The notes below the pieces were generated by a model. That model did no database searches. It had not been told where the DNA came from and saw nothing but the letters and a program-made list of their open reading frames with translations. A stretch of DNA of 64,000 bases from Rhodopseudomonas_A sp036404135 (GTDB lineage: Bacteria; Pseudomonadota; Alphaproteobacteria; Rhizobiales; Xanthobacteraceae), in the NCBI RefSeq assembly GCF_036404135.1, contig NZ_DASWPE010000117.1, forward strand, positions 1 through 64,000, given 5' to 3'. Shown one piece after another: positions 8,077 to 16,086 of the stretch. A program made the position numbers and the translations under genes. Every line of letters starts with the position of its first letter. Position 1 is the stretch's first letter.

Positions 8077-8916
8077 ATGCAACACTGCGTTGCCCAGAAT
8101 GGCTGTATCATGCTTGGATTGCCGATCATGAGCCCAACGCCCGCCGATCCGCTCGCCGTTCGAACCGCCGGGCGCCACGGCGGCCGTCGCCAAGGCGGCG
8201 TTCCGCGATCGTCGCGCGTGCTGATTTGCAGGATACTGCTGTCAGGATGGTTTGGGATGAGCCCGATGCAGATCGCCGTCGCCGCGGAGCGGCCGGGCGC
8301 GCCGCGGTCTTTCAAATTCGACATTCCCGCGCAGCCGCTTGCCGAGGCGCTGCAGGCCTACAGCCGGACCACCGGCGTGCAGGTGATGTTCGAGACGACC
8401 TCCACAATCGGCTACCAATCCCAGCCGGTAAAGGGCGAGTTCGCGTCCGACGCGGCCTTGCGGATGCTGCTCGCCGGCACCGAGTTGCGCGTGCGGCGAA
8501 CCCAGACCATGGCAATCGTGATCGCGTCAGCGTCACCGTCTGCGGCGGATTCCGACGTTCCGTCCGCCGTTCTGCTCGGAGCGGCGGATATGACGCTGGA
8601 TACGTTGCGTGTTGTCGGATCAAGCGCGTCCGACAAATGGGATAGCTTGGGCGAGTATATTGGCGTTGTTCAAGCGGACCTGCAAAGGGCGCTCAAGCGG
8701 GTCGGCAAGGCGACGCGCGGCGAGTATCGGGTCGGAATCAAACTCTGGGTCGATCCGTCGCGGACCGTGCAGCGGGCCGAACTGTTCGGATCGACGGGCG
8801 ACGAGGTTCGCGACACCTCGATTGTCGCGGCGATCCGAGGCTTGGTACTTAGTCGGGCGGCGCCGCCGAACATTCCCCAGCCGATCAATTTCATGATCGC
8901 AATCAAAACCTTGTAG
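8077..8916 (+). CDS. STN-domain protein with TonB-like C-terminus (VreA-like signalling protein)
   Basis: 279 residues. A basic N-terminus is followed by a hydrophobic export segment (VLICRILLSGWFGMSPMQIAVAA) and an STN domain at about 70-145 (FDIPAQPLAEALQAYSRTTG, then MFETTSTIGYQSQPVKGEF and LRMLLAGTELRVRR). A TonB-C-like domain lies at about 190-279 (GEYRVGIKLWVDPSRTVQRA, ELFGSTGDEVRDTSIVAAIR). STN domains pass signals from the outer membrane to FecR-type anti-sigma factors; here there is no plug or beta-barrel. An ECF sigma and FecR follow directly, as in the P. aeruginosa VreA-VreI-VreR operon, whose VreA also lacks a barrel. The start is uncertain: ATG at 8128 is also in frame. Domain calls are firm; the Vre equivalence is inferred from order. 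Confidence 0.78.
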   Translation: MQHCVAQNGCIMLGLPIMSPTPADPLAVRTAGRHGGRRQGGVPRSSRVLICRILLSGWFGMSPMQIAVAAERPGAPRSFKFDIPAQPLAEALQAYSRTTGVQVMFETTSTIGYQSQPVKGEFASDAALRMLLAGTELRVRRTQTMAIVIASASPSAADSDVPSAVLLGAADMTLDTLRVVGSSASDKWDSLGEYIGVVQADLQRALKRVGKATRGEYRVGIKLWVDPSRTVQRAELFGSTGDEVRDTSIVAAIRGLVLSRAAPPNIPQPINFMIAIKTL

Positions 8917-9077
8917 CGCGGCATCGGGAATTGGAGGGCGAGCTGCGGTTCGCATGCATCGCCGCCATTGACGAACAGACGTCATGCGAGTGTCACTCCA
9001 GATCGATAGGTAGAATTTCTACCATAGCTATCTGCGCTTCCATCGCTCCGAGTGTCTTGCGTCAGGGGACGGTTCGC

Positions 9078-9632
9078 GTGTCAGATTCCGATCGACGGTC
9101 GCTCCGGGCGGCGCTCTCAGCGGACTACGAAGGCTTGGCCCGGCGTCTGACGCGCTGTCTGGGATCATCGGACCTTGCGCGCGAGGCGCTGCACGAAACC
9201 TTCCTGCGGGTCGATCGGGTGACGGGCGCGACGCCGGTGCATAGTCCCATCGATTATCTGTTTCGCGCAGCGATCAATGTGGCGAAGGACCGGCGTCGAA
9301 GCGACAGCCTGCGCGACCGGCTGAGCGCCGGCGAGATTGCTGCGATCTGCGACATCCCCGACGACCGGCCGGACCCCTCGGCCGCGCTGGAGGCGAGGCT
9401 CGAGATCGAAGAACTGGACAAGGCGCTGCGCGAACTTCCCAAGCGCCGGCGGGCGGTCTTTCTCGCTGCCAACATCGAGCAGATGCCGCACAGCGAGATC
9501 GCAAAGCGGTTCGGCGTCAACGTCCGGACCATCGAGTTCGATCTGCGACACGCGATGGAGCACCTCAGCCGCCGTCTCGGTCGCAAGCCGAACCGCCGAT
9601 ACGGCCCGCGCCCGAAAGATCCCGGAACCTGA
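9078..9632 (+). CDS. ECF sigma factor (FecI/VreI-like)
   Basis: 184 residues. Region 2 is LRAALSADYEGLARRLTRCL, then GSSDLAREALHETFLRVDRV and PIDYLFRAAINVAKDRRR. Region 4 is LDKALRELPKRRRAVFLAAN with the helix-turn-helix SEIAKRFGVNVRTIEFDLRH. It directs RNA polymerase to extracytoplasmic-stress or cell-surface-signalling promoters. The GTG at 9078 is chosen because AGGGGAC (9064-9070) lies upstream and the encoded protein starts right before region 2. The frame continues upstream to 8931, but that part has no family similarity. It lies between the STN protein and the FecR homologue, so it is likely held by FecR (9895) and released by an STN signal. It is closely related to the ECF factors at 22027 and 47184. 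Confidence 0.88.
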   Translation: MSDSDRRSLRAALSADYEGLARRLTRCLGSSDLAREALHETFLRVDRVTGATPVHSPIDYLFRAAINVAKDRRRSDSLRDRLSAGEIAAICDIPDDRPDPSAALEARLEIEELDKALRELPKRRRAVFLAANIEQMPHSEIAKRFGVNVRTIEFDLRHAMEHLSRRLGRKPNRRYGPRPKDPGT

Positions 9633-9894
9633 TCAGCCCCGGATTGATTGTAGCAACGGGCAGCCTCCGGGGATTGACCGTGCAACGATTTCAACCAGCT
9701 TGCCGTTGCCGGTCGCCGGCGAACGAGGAATACTCCCCCCGCATCCGTGCAAAAGACGGAAGAAGACTGCTAGATGCAATTTTCATTCGGTTTCGTTCAG
9801 TCTGCGGTGTCGTGAATCGTCTATAGATGAGAACCTGCCTGGTGTCGCGGCGACGCCAACTCTCTGGCGGCCGTATTACTTAAGCGAATGGGTC

Positions 9895-10881
9895 GTGACT
9901 GCACCTAAGGAAATTCCGTCTGAATTGGACCCGTTGTTGCGCGAGGCTCTGGCGTGGGTCGTCCGGTTGCACTCGGGCGACGCCACGGTTGCGGACGCCG
10001 AAGCACTGCGGCTGTGGCGCCGGAGCGGCCCGCATCATGACGAGGCATTCCGCGATGCGGTGCGGCTCTGGCGCGACCTCAGAAGCGTCGCCCGGGAGCT
10101 CGTGGCGGAGAACGAGGCCGGCCAGACGGGGCTTTTGACCGCGCCGCGAGCCGGCCTCAGTCGTCGCGGTCTGATCGGCGGCGCGGTGGCGGCGTCGGTT
10201 GCCGCCGGCTATTTCGTCGTGCGCCCGCCGCTCGGCTTATGGCCGTCGCTGCAGGAACTGTCGGCGGACTACCGCACCGCCAAGGGAGAGCAACGCAGCA
10301 TCGCGTTGTCCGACGATGTCTCCCTCAAGCTCAATACGCAGACCAGCGTCGCCATCCGTGCCGCCGCCAGCGAGCCGCATATCGAACTGATTTCGGGTGA
10401 GACCGCAATCTCCGCCAAAGGCGGCGGAAGGCCGGTGCTGGTCGACGCATCCGGCGGGCGGATCGCAGCCCTGCAGGCGAATTTCAACGTTCGATGCCTG
10501 GATGACGACGTCACGGTATGCTGCCTCGAGGGCACGGTCGAAGTAGGGCTAAAGGGACAGTCCGTCCAACTCGGCAAGGACGAGCAGGTGTCGTATTCGC
10601 CCGCGGCCGGCCTGGGCGCACCCAGGCCAGTCGATCCAATGCAGTCCGCGGCGTGGCAGGAGGGCTTGCTGATCGTCCGCGACCGGCCATTAGCCAGCGT
10701 CGTCGAAGAGGTCAACCGATACCGACCCGGCAAGATCGTCCTGCTCAATACCGAACTGAGAAGTCGGATGATTACCGGCACTTTTCACCTCGATCGGCTG
10801 GATGACTTCATCGCCCAGACCCGCGTGCTGTTCGGCACGACCGTTCGATCGCTGCCGGGCGGCGTGGTGCTGCTGAGCTAA
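9895..10881 (+). CDS. FecR-family anti-sigma factor (VreR-like)
   Basis: 328 residues from the GTG at 9895. The N-terminal cytosolic DUF4880-type domain (LLREALAWVVRLHSGDATVA, ADAEALRLWRRSGPHHDEAF) binds the sigma factor. A single transmembrane segment follows LSRRGLIGGAVAASVAAGYF near residues 85-105. The periplasmic FecR domain contains YRTAKGEQRSIALSDDVSLK, LNTQTSVAI and ELISGETAI, then CCLEGTVEV and a C-terminal domain that would contact the STN partner (REVNRYRP-like VVEEVNRYRPGKIVL). The open frame extends upstream through the sigma gene, but that is a fortuitous overlap. It is the only FecR in the window although three ECF factors are present. About 260 bases without a gene separate it from the sigma factor. 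Confidence 0.85.
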   Translation: MTAPKEIPSELDPLLREALAWVVRLHSGDATVADAEALRLWRRSGPHHDEAFRDAVRLWRDLRSVARELVAENEAGQTGLLTAPRAGLSRRGLIGGAVAASVAAGYFVVRPPLGLWPSLQELSADYRTAKGEQRSIALSDDVSLKLNTQTSVAIRAAASEPHIELISGETAISAKGGGRPVLVDASGGRIAALQANFNVRCLDDDVTVCCLEGTVEVGLKGQSVQLGKDEQVSYSPAAGLGAPRPVDPMQSAAWQEGLLIVRDRPLASVVEEVNRYRPGKIVLLNTELRSRMITGTFHLDRLDDFIAQTRVLFGTTVRSLPGGVVLLS

Positions 10882-11029
10882 GCGGCCGCGATCGCGATCG
10901 CGGGAAGTGTTTTTCGCCGCCAACTTTCTGATTCAGTCCCGAGGATCCCCAATCGTCTTCTGAAGTGAGGGCGCTGCAGCGGGCTTTCGCCGCGGCTGCG
11001 TGCCTCCGTAGAAAAGAAACGGGGCGTCG

Positions 11030-12769
11030 GTGCTGCACGGGATTCACGAGATAGCTGGGGCGCGCCAAGCCCCCAGAGCGACGTTGCGCGGCGTGGGCAA
11101 AGCGGTGCTCACAATCGTCGGCATTTGTGCCGGAAGCATTCCGGCGCATGCCGCGACGTCGGCGTCGACGGCCACCGGCCGGCCACAATCCCAGGCCGGG
11201 GAGACGGCGGCCGCGCGGCAGGCGAAAAACGCGGCGACGCAGCGTTTCGACATCGACGACTTTGCCGTCCAGGGCGCGCAGCTGCTGCCGCAGCTGGATA
11301 TCGAAGAGGCGATCTATCCGTTTCTTGGCCCCAACAAAACCGCGGGCGATGTCGAGAAGGCCCGCGTCGCGCTGGAGAAGGCCTATCACGACAAAGGCTA
11401 TCAAACCGTCAGCGTCGCGGTGCCGTCGCAAAATGTTCAGAGCCGCGTCGTGGTACTTAAGGTCACCGAGCTCAAGATCGGCCGGCTGCGCGTCAAGAAT
11501 TCGCGCTATTTCGATCTCGACAGGATCACCAGCCGAGCGCCGTCCCTGAAAGAAGGCACGGTGCCGAATTTTGGCGACGTGACCAAGGACATCGTCGCGT
11601 TGAATCAGTGGCCGGACCGCCGGGTGACGCCTGCGCTACGCGCCGGTGTCACCCCCGGCACCGTCGACGTCGATCTGAACGTTGAGGACAAGGCGCCGCT
11701 GCATGCCAGTGTCGAAATCAACAACCGGCAGTCACCCAACACCACGCCGATCCGCGTCAGCGCGACCGCGCATTACGACAATTTATGGCAGCTTGGGCAT
11801 TCCTTCAGCTTCACCTATCAGGTCGCGCCGCAAAATCGCAAGGATGCGGAAGTGTTCTCCGCCTCCTATCTGGCACGAATTCCCGACGTCGATTGGCTGA
11901 GCGTGCTGGTCTATGCGGTCAAGTCGAATAGCGACGTTGCGACCATCGGCGGCACCAATGTCGTCGGCCCGGGCGAAATCTTCGGGAGCCGGGCGGTGAT
12001 GACGCTGCCGACCCGGGAGGGTCTGTTTCACACCCTGTCGGTCGGGCTCGACTACAAGCATTTCGAACAGACGGCGAAACTCGGCACCGATGAATTCTCC
12101 TCGCCGGTGACCTATTATCCATTGGTCACAAGCTACGCCGCCAACTTCCAGAAAGAGAGTTTCACGACGCAGCTCAATGCCTCGGTGACCTACAACCTGC
12201 GGACGCCGAGCAGCGACTGGTTTGCTTTCGATACCAAGCGCTACGAGGCCTCGCCGAGCTTCGCGCATCTCAATGTCGACGTCGCGCATACCCAGGAATT
12301 ACCTGGCGGAGCGCAACTCTATGGCAAGGTCCAGGGCCAAATCGCGGACGGACCGCTGGTATCAAGCGAGCAATTGAGCCTCGGCGGCCTCGATACCGTG
12401 CGCGGCTATCTTGAATCCGAGACGCTCGGCGATGACGGCGTCGTCGGCAACATCGAGCTGCGCAGCCCCAATCTCGGGGAATGGCTGCAGAAGGAAATCA
12501 AGGACGAGACCGGGCAGCAGCCGCCGCGTTTTACCACGTTCAACGACTGGCGGTTCTTCGCGTTCACGGATGCCGGCCGGGCCACCGTGTTGCGTCCGTT
12601 GTCTGAGCAGCAGTCGCGGTTCGATCTGTGGAGCTACGGCGTCGGCACGCGCTTCAAGGTGTTCGACGGTGTCAACGGCGTGATCGTCTATTCGGTGCCG
12701 CTGATCAACCAGACTTACACCAACGCCAATGATCCGCGGGTGAATTTTAGAATCTGGGGTGAATTCTGA
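11030..12769 (+). CDS. Two-partner secretion outer-membrane transporter (TpsB, PdtB-like)
   Basis: 579 residues. A signal segment (VLTIVGICAGSIPAHAA, about 25-43) is followed by a POTRA_2 domain (FDIDDFAVQGAQLLPQLDIE, YPFLGPNKTAGDVEKARVAL, YHDKGYQTVSVAVP) and a second POTRA region. A 16-strand FhaC/ShlB barrel follows, with signature SLGGLDTVRGYLESETLGDD and a terminal strand ending in Phe. TpsB proteins secrete a single large beta-helical exoprotein; the probable partner is the FHA-like protein at 22791. The stop TGA shares bases with the next ATG (TGATG), so translation is coupled with the ExbB gene, which is unusual because TpsB transport is thought not to need TonB/Exb energy. The GTG at 11030 gives the export segment. 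Confidence 0.88.
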   Translation: MLHGIHEIAGARQAPRATLRGVGKAVLTIVGICAGSIPAHAATSASTATGRPQSQAGETAAARQAKNAATQRFDIDDFAVQGAQLLPQLDIEEAIYPFLGPNKTAGDVEKARVALEKAYHDKGYQTVSVAVPSQNVQSRVVVLKVTELKIGRLRVKNSRYFDLDRITSRAPSLKEGTVPNFGDVTKDIVALNQWPDRRVTPALRAGVTPGTVDVDLNVEDKAPLHASVEINNRQSPNTTPIRVSATAHYDNLWQLGHSFSFTYQVAPQNRKDAEVFSASYLARIPDVDWLSVLVYAVKSNSDVATIGGTNVVGPGEIFGSRAVMTLPTREGLFHTLSVGLDYKHFEQTAKLGTDEFSSPVTYYPLVTSYAANFQKESFTTQLNASVTYNLRTPSSDWFAFDTKRYEASPSFAHLNVDVAHTQELPGGAQLYGKVQGQIADGPLVSSEQLSLGGLDTVRGYLESETLGDDGVVGNIELRSPNLGEWLQKEIKDETGQQPPRFTTFNDWRFFAFTDAGRATVLRPLSEQQSRFDLWSYGVGTRFKVFDGVNGVIVYSVPLINQTYTNANDPRVNFRIWGEF

Positions 12770-14778
12770 TGGCCATGGGATGGAAACAGATGCGGGACGA
12801 AATGCAGACGGCGTGGCGGCGCAGGCTCGGCAGGGATTTCACCGCGCTTTGTCTCGGGATTGCGGTCGCGGCGACGCTGCTTCCTGCTCAGGCGAAGGCC
12901 TGGTGGAATGACGACTGGCAGCTGCGCAAGAAGATCACCATCGATGCCAGCGCCTCGGGCGCCAATATCACCGATCCGATCGGCAGCGCGCCGGTGCTGA
13001 TCAGGTTGCACGTCGGCAATTTCCGGTTCGGCTCCTCCAAGGAGGACGGCAGCGATCTGCGTTTCGTCGCCGGCGACGACAAGACGCCGCTCAAGTTTCA
13101 CGTCGAGAAATACGACTCGCTGCTCGGTGAAGCGCTGATCTGGGTTGCGGTGCCGAACCTCTCGCCGGGTACTAAGTCCGACATCTGGCTGTATTCCGGC
13201 AACAAGAAAGCGATCGCCGTCGCCGATTCCAAGGCCAGCTACGATCCCGATACGTTGCTGGTCTATCATTTCTCGGAGCGCGGCACGCCAGCGCTGGATT
13301 CCACGGCCTGGGCCAACAATGCGCAGAGCGTCGGTCAGCCGGCGGATGGCGCGATCATCGGGACGGCGTTGCGTCTCGATGGTAATGCGCCGCTCACCCT
13401 GCCGGCGTCGCCGTCGCTCGCTTCGGCGGCCAATGGCGCATTCACCTGGTCGGCCTGGATCAAGCCCGCGGTGCTGCAACCCGGTGCGGCGCTGTACAGC
13501 CGGCGCGACAACGGCAATGCGATCGTGATCGGCCTGGACAATGGCGCACCCTTTGTTGAGATCAGCAATGCCGGGACCGTCCAGCGTAGCAGCGGCGGCG
13601 CGCCGATCGCGGCCGGCACTTGGCACCACGTCGCCGTTGCCGGCAATGCCGGGCAAACCGTGCTGTATCTCGACGGCGTCGCCTACGCGTCGCTGGGCGC
13701 GGCGTTGCCAGCGCTGAGCGGCATCGCGCTGGTCGGCGGCGACACCGCGACCGCTGTTGCGACACCGCCGGCCGCGGCGACTGTCGCGACCGACGCCGCC
13801 GCATCGGCGTCGGATGCGGCTTCCGGCGCCACGCCCCCGGCGCCGGAGGCTGCCCCCGCGGCGGTCGCGGCGATGGCGGGCTTCGTCGGCGATCTCGATG
13901 AGTTGCAATTGGCGAAGGTGGCGCGGCCCGCGGGCTTCATCCGGCTGGCGGCGCTCGGACAGGGACCCGATCCGACCAAGCTGGTCGCGTTCAGCCTCGA
14001 CGAGGAAACCGCAAGCTGGTTGAGCGGCTACTTCGCGGTGATCCTCAAATCGGTGACGCTCGACGGTTGGGTGGTGATCGGGGTGCTGATGATCATGGCG
14101 GTGTTGAGCTGGATCGTGATGATCGATCGGGTCTCCTACCTCAATCGGCAGGCCAAGGCGAATGCCAAGTTCATGGAAGCCTTTCGTGAGATCGGCGACC
14201 TCACCGTGATCGAACGGGGCGGCGTTGCCGAGGCCGCGCCGCTGGGCGGCGCCGGCGACGCCGATGTCGAACTGATCCGGGCCTCGGCGTTGCACCGGGT
14301 CTATGCGATCGGTGCGAGCGAGATTCGCCATCGCTTCGACGGCCGCAGCAATCGTCGGTCGGTGTTGTCGGCAACCTCGATTGCGGCGATCCGCGCGGCG
14401 CTGGATGGCGGCTTCATCAAGGAGACCCAGCGTCTCAACCGCCTGATGGTGTTTCTCACCATCGCGATTTCCGGCGGACCGTTCCTCGGGCTGCTCGGCA
14501 CCGTGGTCGGGGTGATGATCACGTTCGCCGCGATCGCCGCGAGCGGCGATGTCAATATCAACGCCATTGCGCCAGGCATCGCCGCGGCGCTGGTCGCGAC
14601 CGTCGCCGGCCTCGTCGTCGCGATCCCGGCACTGTTTGGCTACAATTACCTGATCACCCGGATCAAGGATCTGACCAGCGACATCCAGGTCTTCATCGAC
14701 GAGTTCGTCACCAAGCTGGCGGAGTCCTACGCGGCGGATCGCCCGGAGCATATCAAACAGCGCTTTGCGGCGGAGTAA
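12769..14778 (+). CDS. ExbB/TolQ proton-channel protein with DUF2341 and LamG-like periplasmic head
   Basis: 669 residues. A signal peptide (about 20-44, ending QAKA) is followed by DUF2341 (WWNDDWQLRKKITIDASASG, FGSSKEDGSDLRFVAGDD, LIWVAVPNLSPGTKSDIWLY; about 45-150). A concanavalin/LamG-like domain spans about 160-390 (LLVYHFSERGTPALDSTAWA, FTWSAWIKPAVLQPGAALYS, GTWHHVAVAGNAGQTVLYLD). A membrane segment at about 435-455 precedes the MotA/TolQ/ExbB domain (FLTIAISGGPFLGLLGTVVG, INAIAPGIAAALVATVAGLV). ExbB forms a proton-conducting channel with ExbD to energise TonB. The 400-residue lectin-like head would face the periplasm. It is coupled to the tpsB stop codon and followed six bases later by exbD. 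An Ala/Thr-rich insert (about 320-370) separates the head's last strands. Confidence 0.88.
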   Translation: MAMGWKQMRDEMQTAWRRRLGRDFTALCLGIAVAATLLPAQAKAWWNDDWQLRKKITIDASASGANITDPIGSAPVLIRLHVGNFRFGSSKEDGSDLRFVAGDDKTPLKFHVEKYDSLLGEALIWVAVPNLSPGTKSDIWLYSGNKKAIAVADSKASYDPDTLLVYHFSERGTPALDSTAWANNAQSVGQPADGAIIGTALRLDGNAPLTLPASPSLASAANGAFTWSAWIKPAVLQPGAALYSRRDNGNAIVIGLDNGAPFVEISNAGTVQRSSGGAPIAAGTWHHVAVAGNAGQTVLYLDGVAYASLGAALPALSGIALVGGDTATAVATPPAAATVATDAAASASDAASGATPPAPEAAPAAVAAMAGFVGDLDELQLAKVARPAGFIRLAALGQGPDPTKLVAFSLDEETASWLSGYFAVILKSVTLDGWVVIGVLMIMAVLSWIVMIDRVSYLNRQAKANAKFMEAFREIGDLTVIERGGVAEAAPLGGAGDADVELIRASALHRVYAIGASEIRHRFDGRSNRRSVLSATSIAAIRAALDGGFIKETQRLNRLMVFLTIAISGGPFLGLLGTVVGVMITFAAIAASGDVNINAIAPGIAAALVATVAGLVVAIPALFGYNYLITRIKDLTSDIQVFIDEFVTKLAESYAADRPEHIKQRFAAE

Positions 14779-14783
14779 CGGCG

Positions 14784-15188
14784 ATGCAGCTGCAGTCGGA
14801 AGCCAAGCCATATGACGACATCAACATCACCCCGATGCTCGATCTGGCCTATGTGCTGCTGGTGATCTTCATCATCATGACCACGGCGACGGTGCAGGGC
14901 CAGAAGGTCAACCTGCCGAAAGCCTCGGCGGCGCCGAGCCTCGCCACCCAGACCACCAAGGCGATCACCGTCGCCAACAACGGCAAGATCTTCCTCGACA
15001 CCATCCCGGTGACGTTGCCGGAACTGGAGCAGCGCTTGCTGCAGCACAAGGCGTTGACGCCGGAGTTTCCGGTGGTGCTGCGCGGCGACGCCCAGACGCA
15101 ATATCAGAGCGTGATGGATGTGCTCGACCTGCTCGGACGCATCGGGGTGAATCAGGTCGGGCTCGCCACCAAGCCGCTGGTGAAATGA
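14784..15188 (+). CDS. ExbD/TolR family protein
   Basis: 134 residues. A short cytosolic start (MQLQSEAKPYDDINITPML) leads into one transmembrane helix with the conserved Asp20 (PMLDLAYVLLVIFIIMTTAT), the residue that carries protons in ExbD/TolR. The periplasmic domain reads QKVNLPKASAAPSLATQTTK, FLDTIPVTLPELEQRL, PVVLRGDAQTQYQSVMDVLD and LLGRIGVNQVGLATKPL. It lies six bases after exbB and upstream of a TonB gene, making a complete ExbB-ExbD-TonB set inside the two-partner secretion cluster. Confidence 0.92.
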   Translation: MQLQSEAKPYDDINITPMLDLAYVLLVIFIIMTTATVQGQKVNLPKASAAPSLATQTTKAITVANNGKIFLDTIPVTLPELEQRLLQHKALTPEFPVVLRGDAQTQYQSVMDVLDLLGRIGVNQVGLATKPLVK

Positions 15189-15192
15189 GGCG

Positions 15193-15297
15193 ATGATGAT
15201 CCTCGAAACCAGGGACTTCAACGCGCTGGTCGATGTCGGGCCGCTGGACGTTGCGGGACGGTTGGCGGCATCGCACGAGCGGGAGGCGACATCGTGA
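15193..15297 (+). CDS. Small ORF between exbD and tonB (34 aa)
   Basis: ATG ATG ATC CTC starts four bases after the exbD stop and encodes 34 residues (MMILETRDFNALVDVGPLDV and on to EREATS). Its TGA overlaps the GTG of tonB (GTGA). The spacing suggests a translated coupling peptide that keeps ribosomes moving from exbD to tonB. I recognise no family, and it may be only a leader. Confidence 0.4.
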   Translation: MMILETRDFNALVDVGPLDVAGRLAASHEREATS

Positions 15298-16037
15298 CCC
15301 GGCTTGCCGACAGCCTGGCGGCAGCGGATGACGCCGCGGAGGGTTCGGACGCGGGGCAGGAGCGCCGGGCGTTGCTGCGCTACGCCGCGCTGCTCGGCGC
15401 CGTGGCGGTGCTGTTCGGCAGTGCCGGCTACGTGCTGATGCGCCGGGACGATCTGCCGCCGCCGCGGCAGATCCGTGAGCTCACCGTGGTCAATATCGTG
15501 CCGCCCCCGCCTCCGCCTCCGCCGCCGACGCAGATGCCCGAGCCGAAGATGATCGAGCAGCCGAAGATGGCCGAGCCGGAGTTCAAGGAGGAAAAGCCGC
15601 TCGACAAGCCAATCGATCAGCCGATCAGGGACGCCAAGAACGCCGAGCCTCCAGGACCATTGGCGCTGGACGCCAAGGCGGTCGGCCCCGGCGACCTCTT
15701 TGGCCTCGGGGGCAAGCCCGGCGGCAGTCCCTATGGCGGCGGTGGCGGCGGCGGAAGCCGCTGGGGTTGGTATGCGTCGATCGTGCAGTCGCAGATCGAA
15801 TCCGCGCTGCGCGCCAATCCGAGAACCCGCAACGCGGTGATGCAGGTGCAGGTCCGGCTGTGGGCCGACGGCTCGGGACGGGTCAATCGCGTCCAACTGG
15901 TTTCCTCGACGGGCAATACCGAACTCGACGCCGCAATCCGCAACGACGTGCTTGGCAGCCTGATGCTGCGGGAGCCGCCACCCAAGGACATGCCAATGCC
16001 GATGCTGACGCGCGTCACCGCGCGCCGGCCAAGCTGA
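15294..16037 (+). CDS. TonB-family energy transducer
   Basis: 247 residues. A cytosolic start is followed by a membrane anchor near residues 27-48 (LLRYAALLGAVAVLFGSAGY). Then comes a rigid spacer with nine prolines in a row and Glu/Lys/Pro repeats (MPEPKMIEQPKMAEPEFKEE) and a Gly-rich hinge (GGGGGGG). The C-terminal TonB-like domain reads WYASIVQSQIESALRANPRT, AVMQVQVRLWADGSGRVNRV and LVSSTGNTELDAAI. It matches the C-terminal part of the STN hybrid at 8077 (both have a Y.G/S.VQ...E..L motif and LW.D.S). It completes the Exb-TonB set. The GTG start at 15294 overlaps the small ORF. Confidence 0.88.
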   Translation: MTRLADSLAAADDAAEGSDAGQERRALLRYAALLGAVAVLFGSAGYVLMRRDDLPPPRQIRELTVVNIVPPPPPPPPPTQMPEPKMIEQPKMAEPEFKEEKPLDKPIDQPIRDAKNAEPPGPLALDAKAVGPGDLFGLGGKPGGSPYGGGGGGGSRWGWYASIVQSQIESALRANPRTRNAVMQVQVRLWADGSGRVNRVQLVSSTGNTELDAAIRNDVLGSLMLREPPPKDMPMPMLTRVTARRPS

Positions 16038-16086
16038 AGATGATCGACCAATCCAGAACATCGCGTTGAATAGGAAGTGGGGACGA

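Noticed and set aside
9337..9894. N-terminal extension of the FecR gene into the sigma gene
   Set aside because: The extension overlaps region 4 of the sigma factor in another frame and has no FecR similarity; GTG 9895 gives the normal family start.
9633..9894. FecI-type promoter (GGAATA near 9728, GGAAGT near 10902) before fecR or tpsB
   Set aside because: Single -35-like matches without a convincing -10 partner or a shared motif between sites.
12715..14811. 698-codon open frame on the minus strand opposite the ExbB gene
   Set aside because: It is a mirror of the plus-strand ExbB gene: low-complexity Arg/Asp/His-rich product with no domain, which is typical of high-GC antisense frames.
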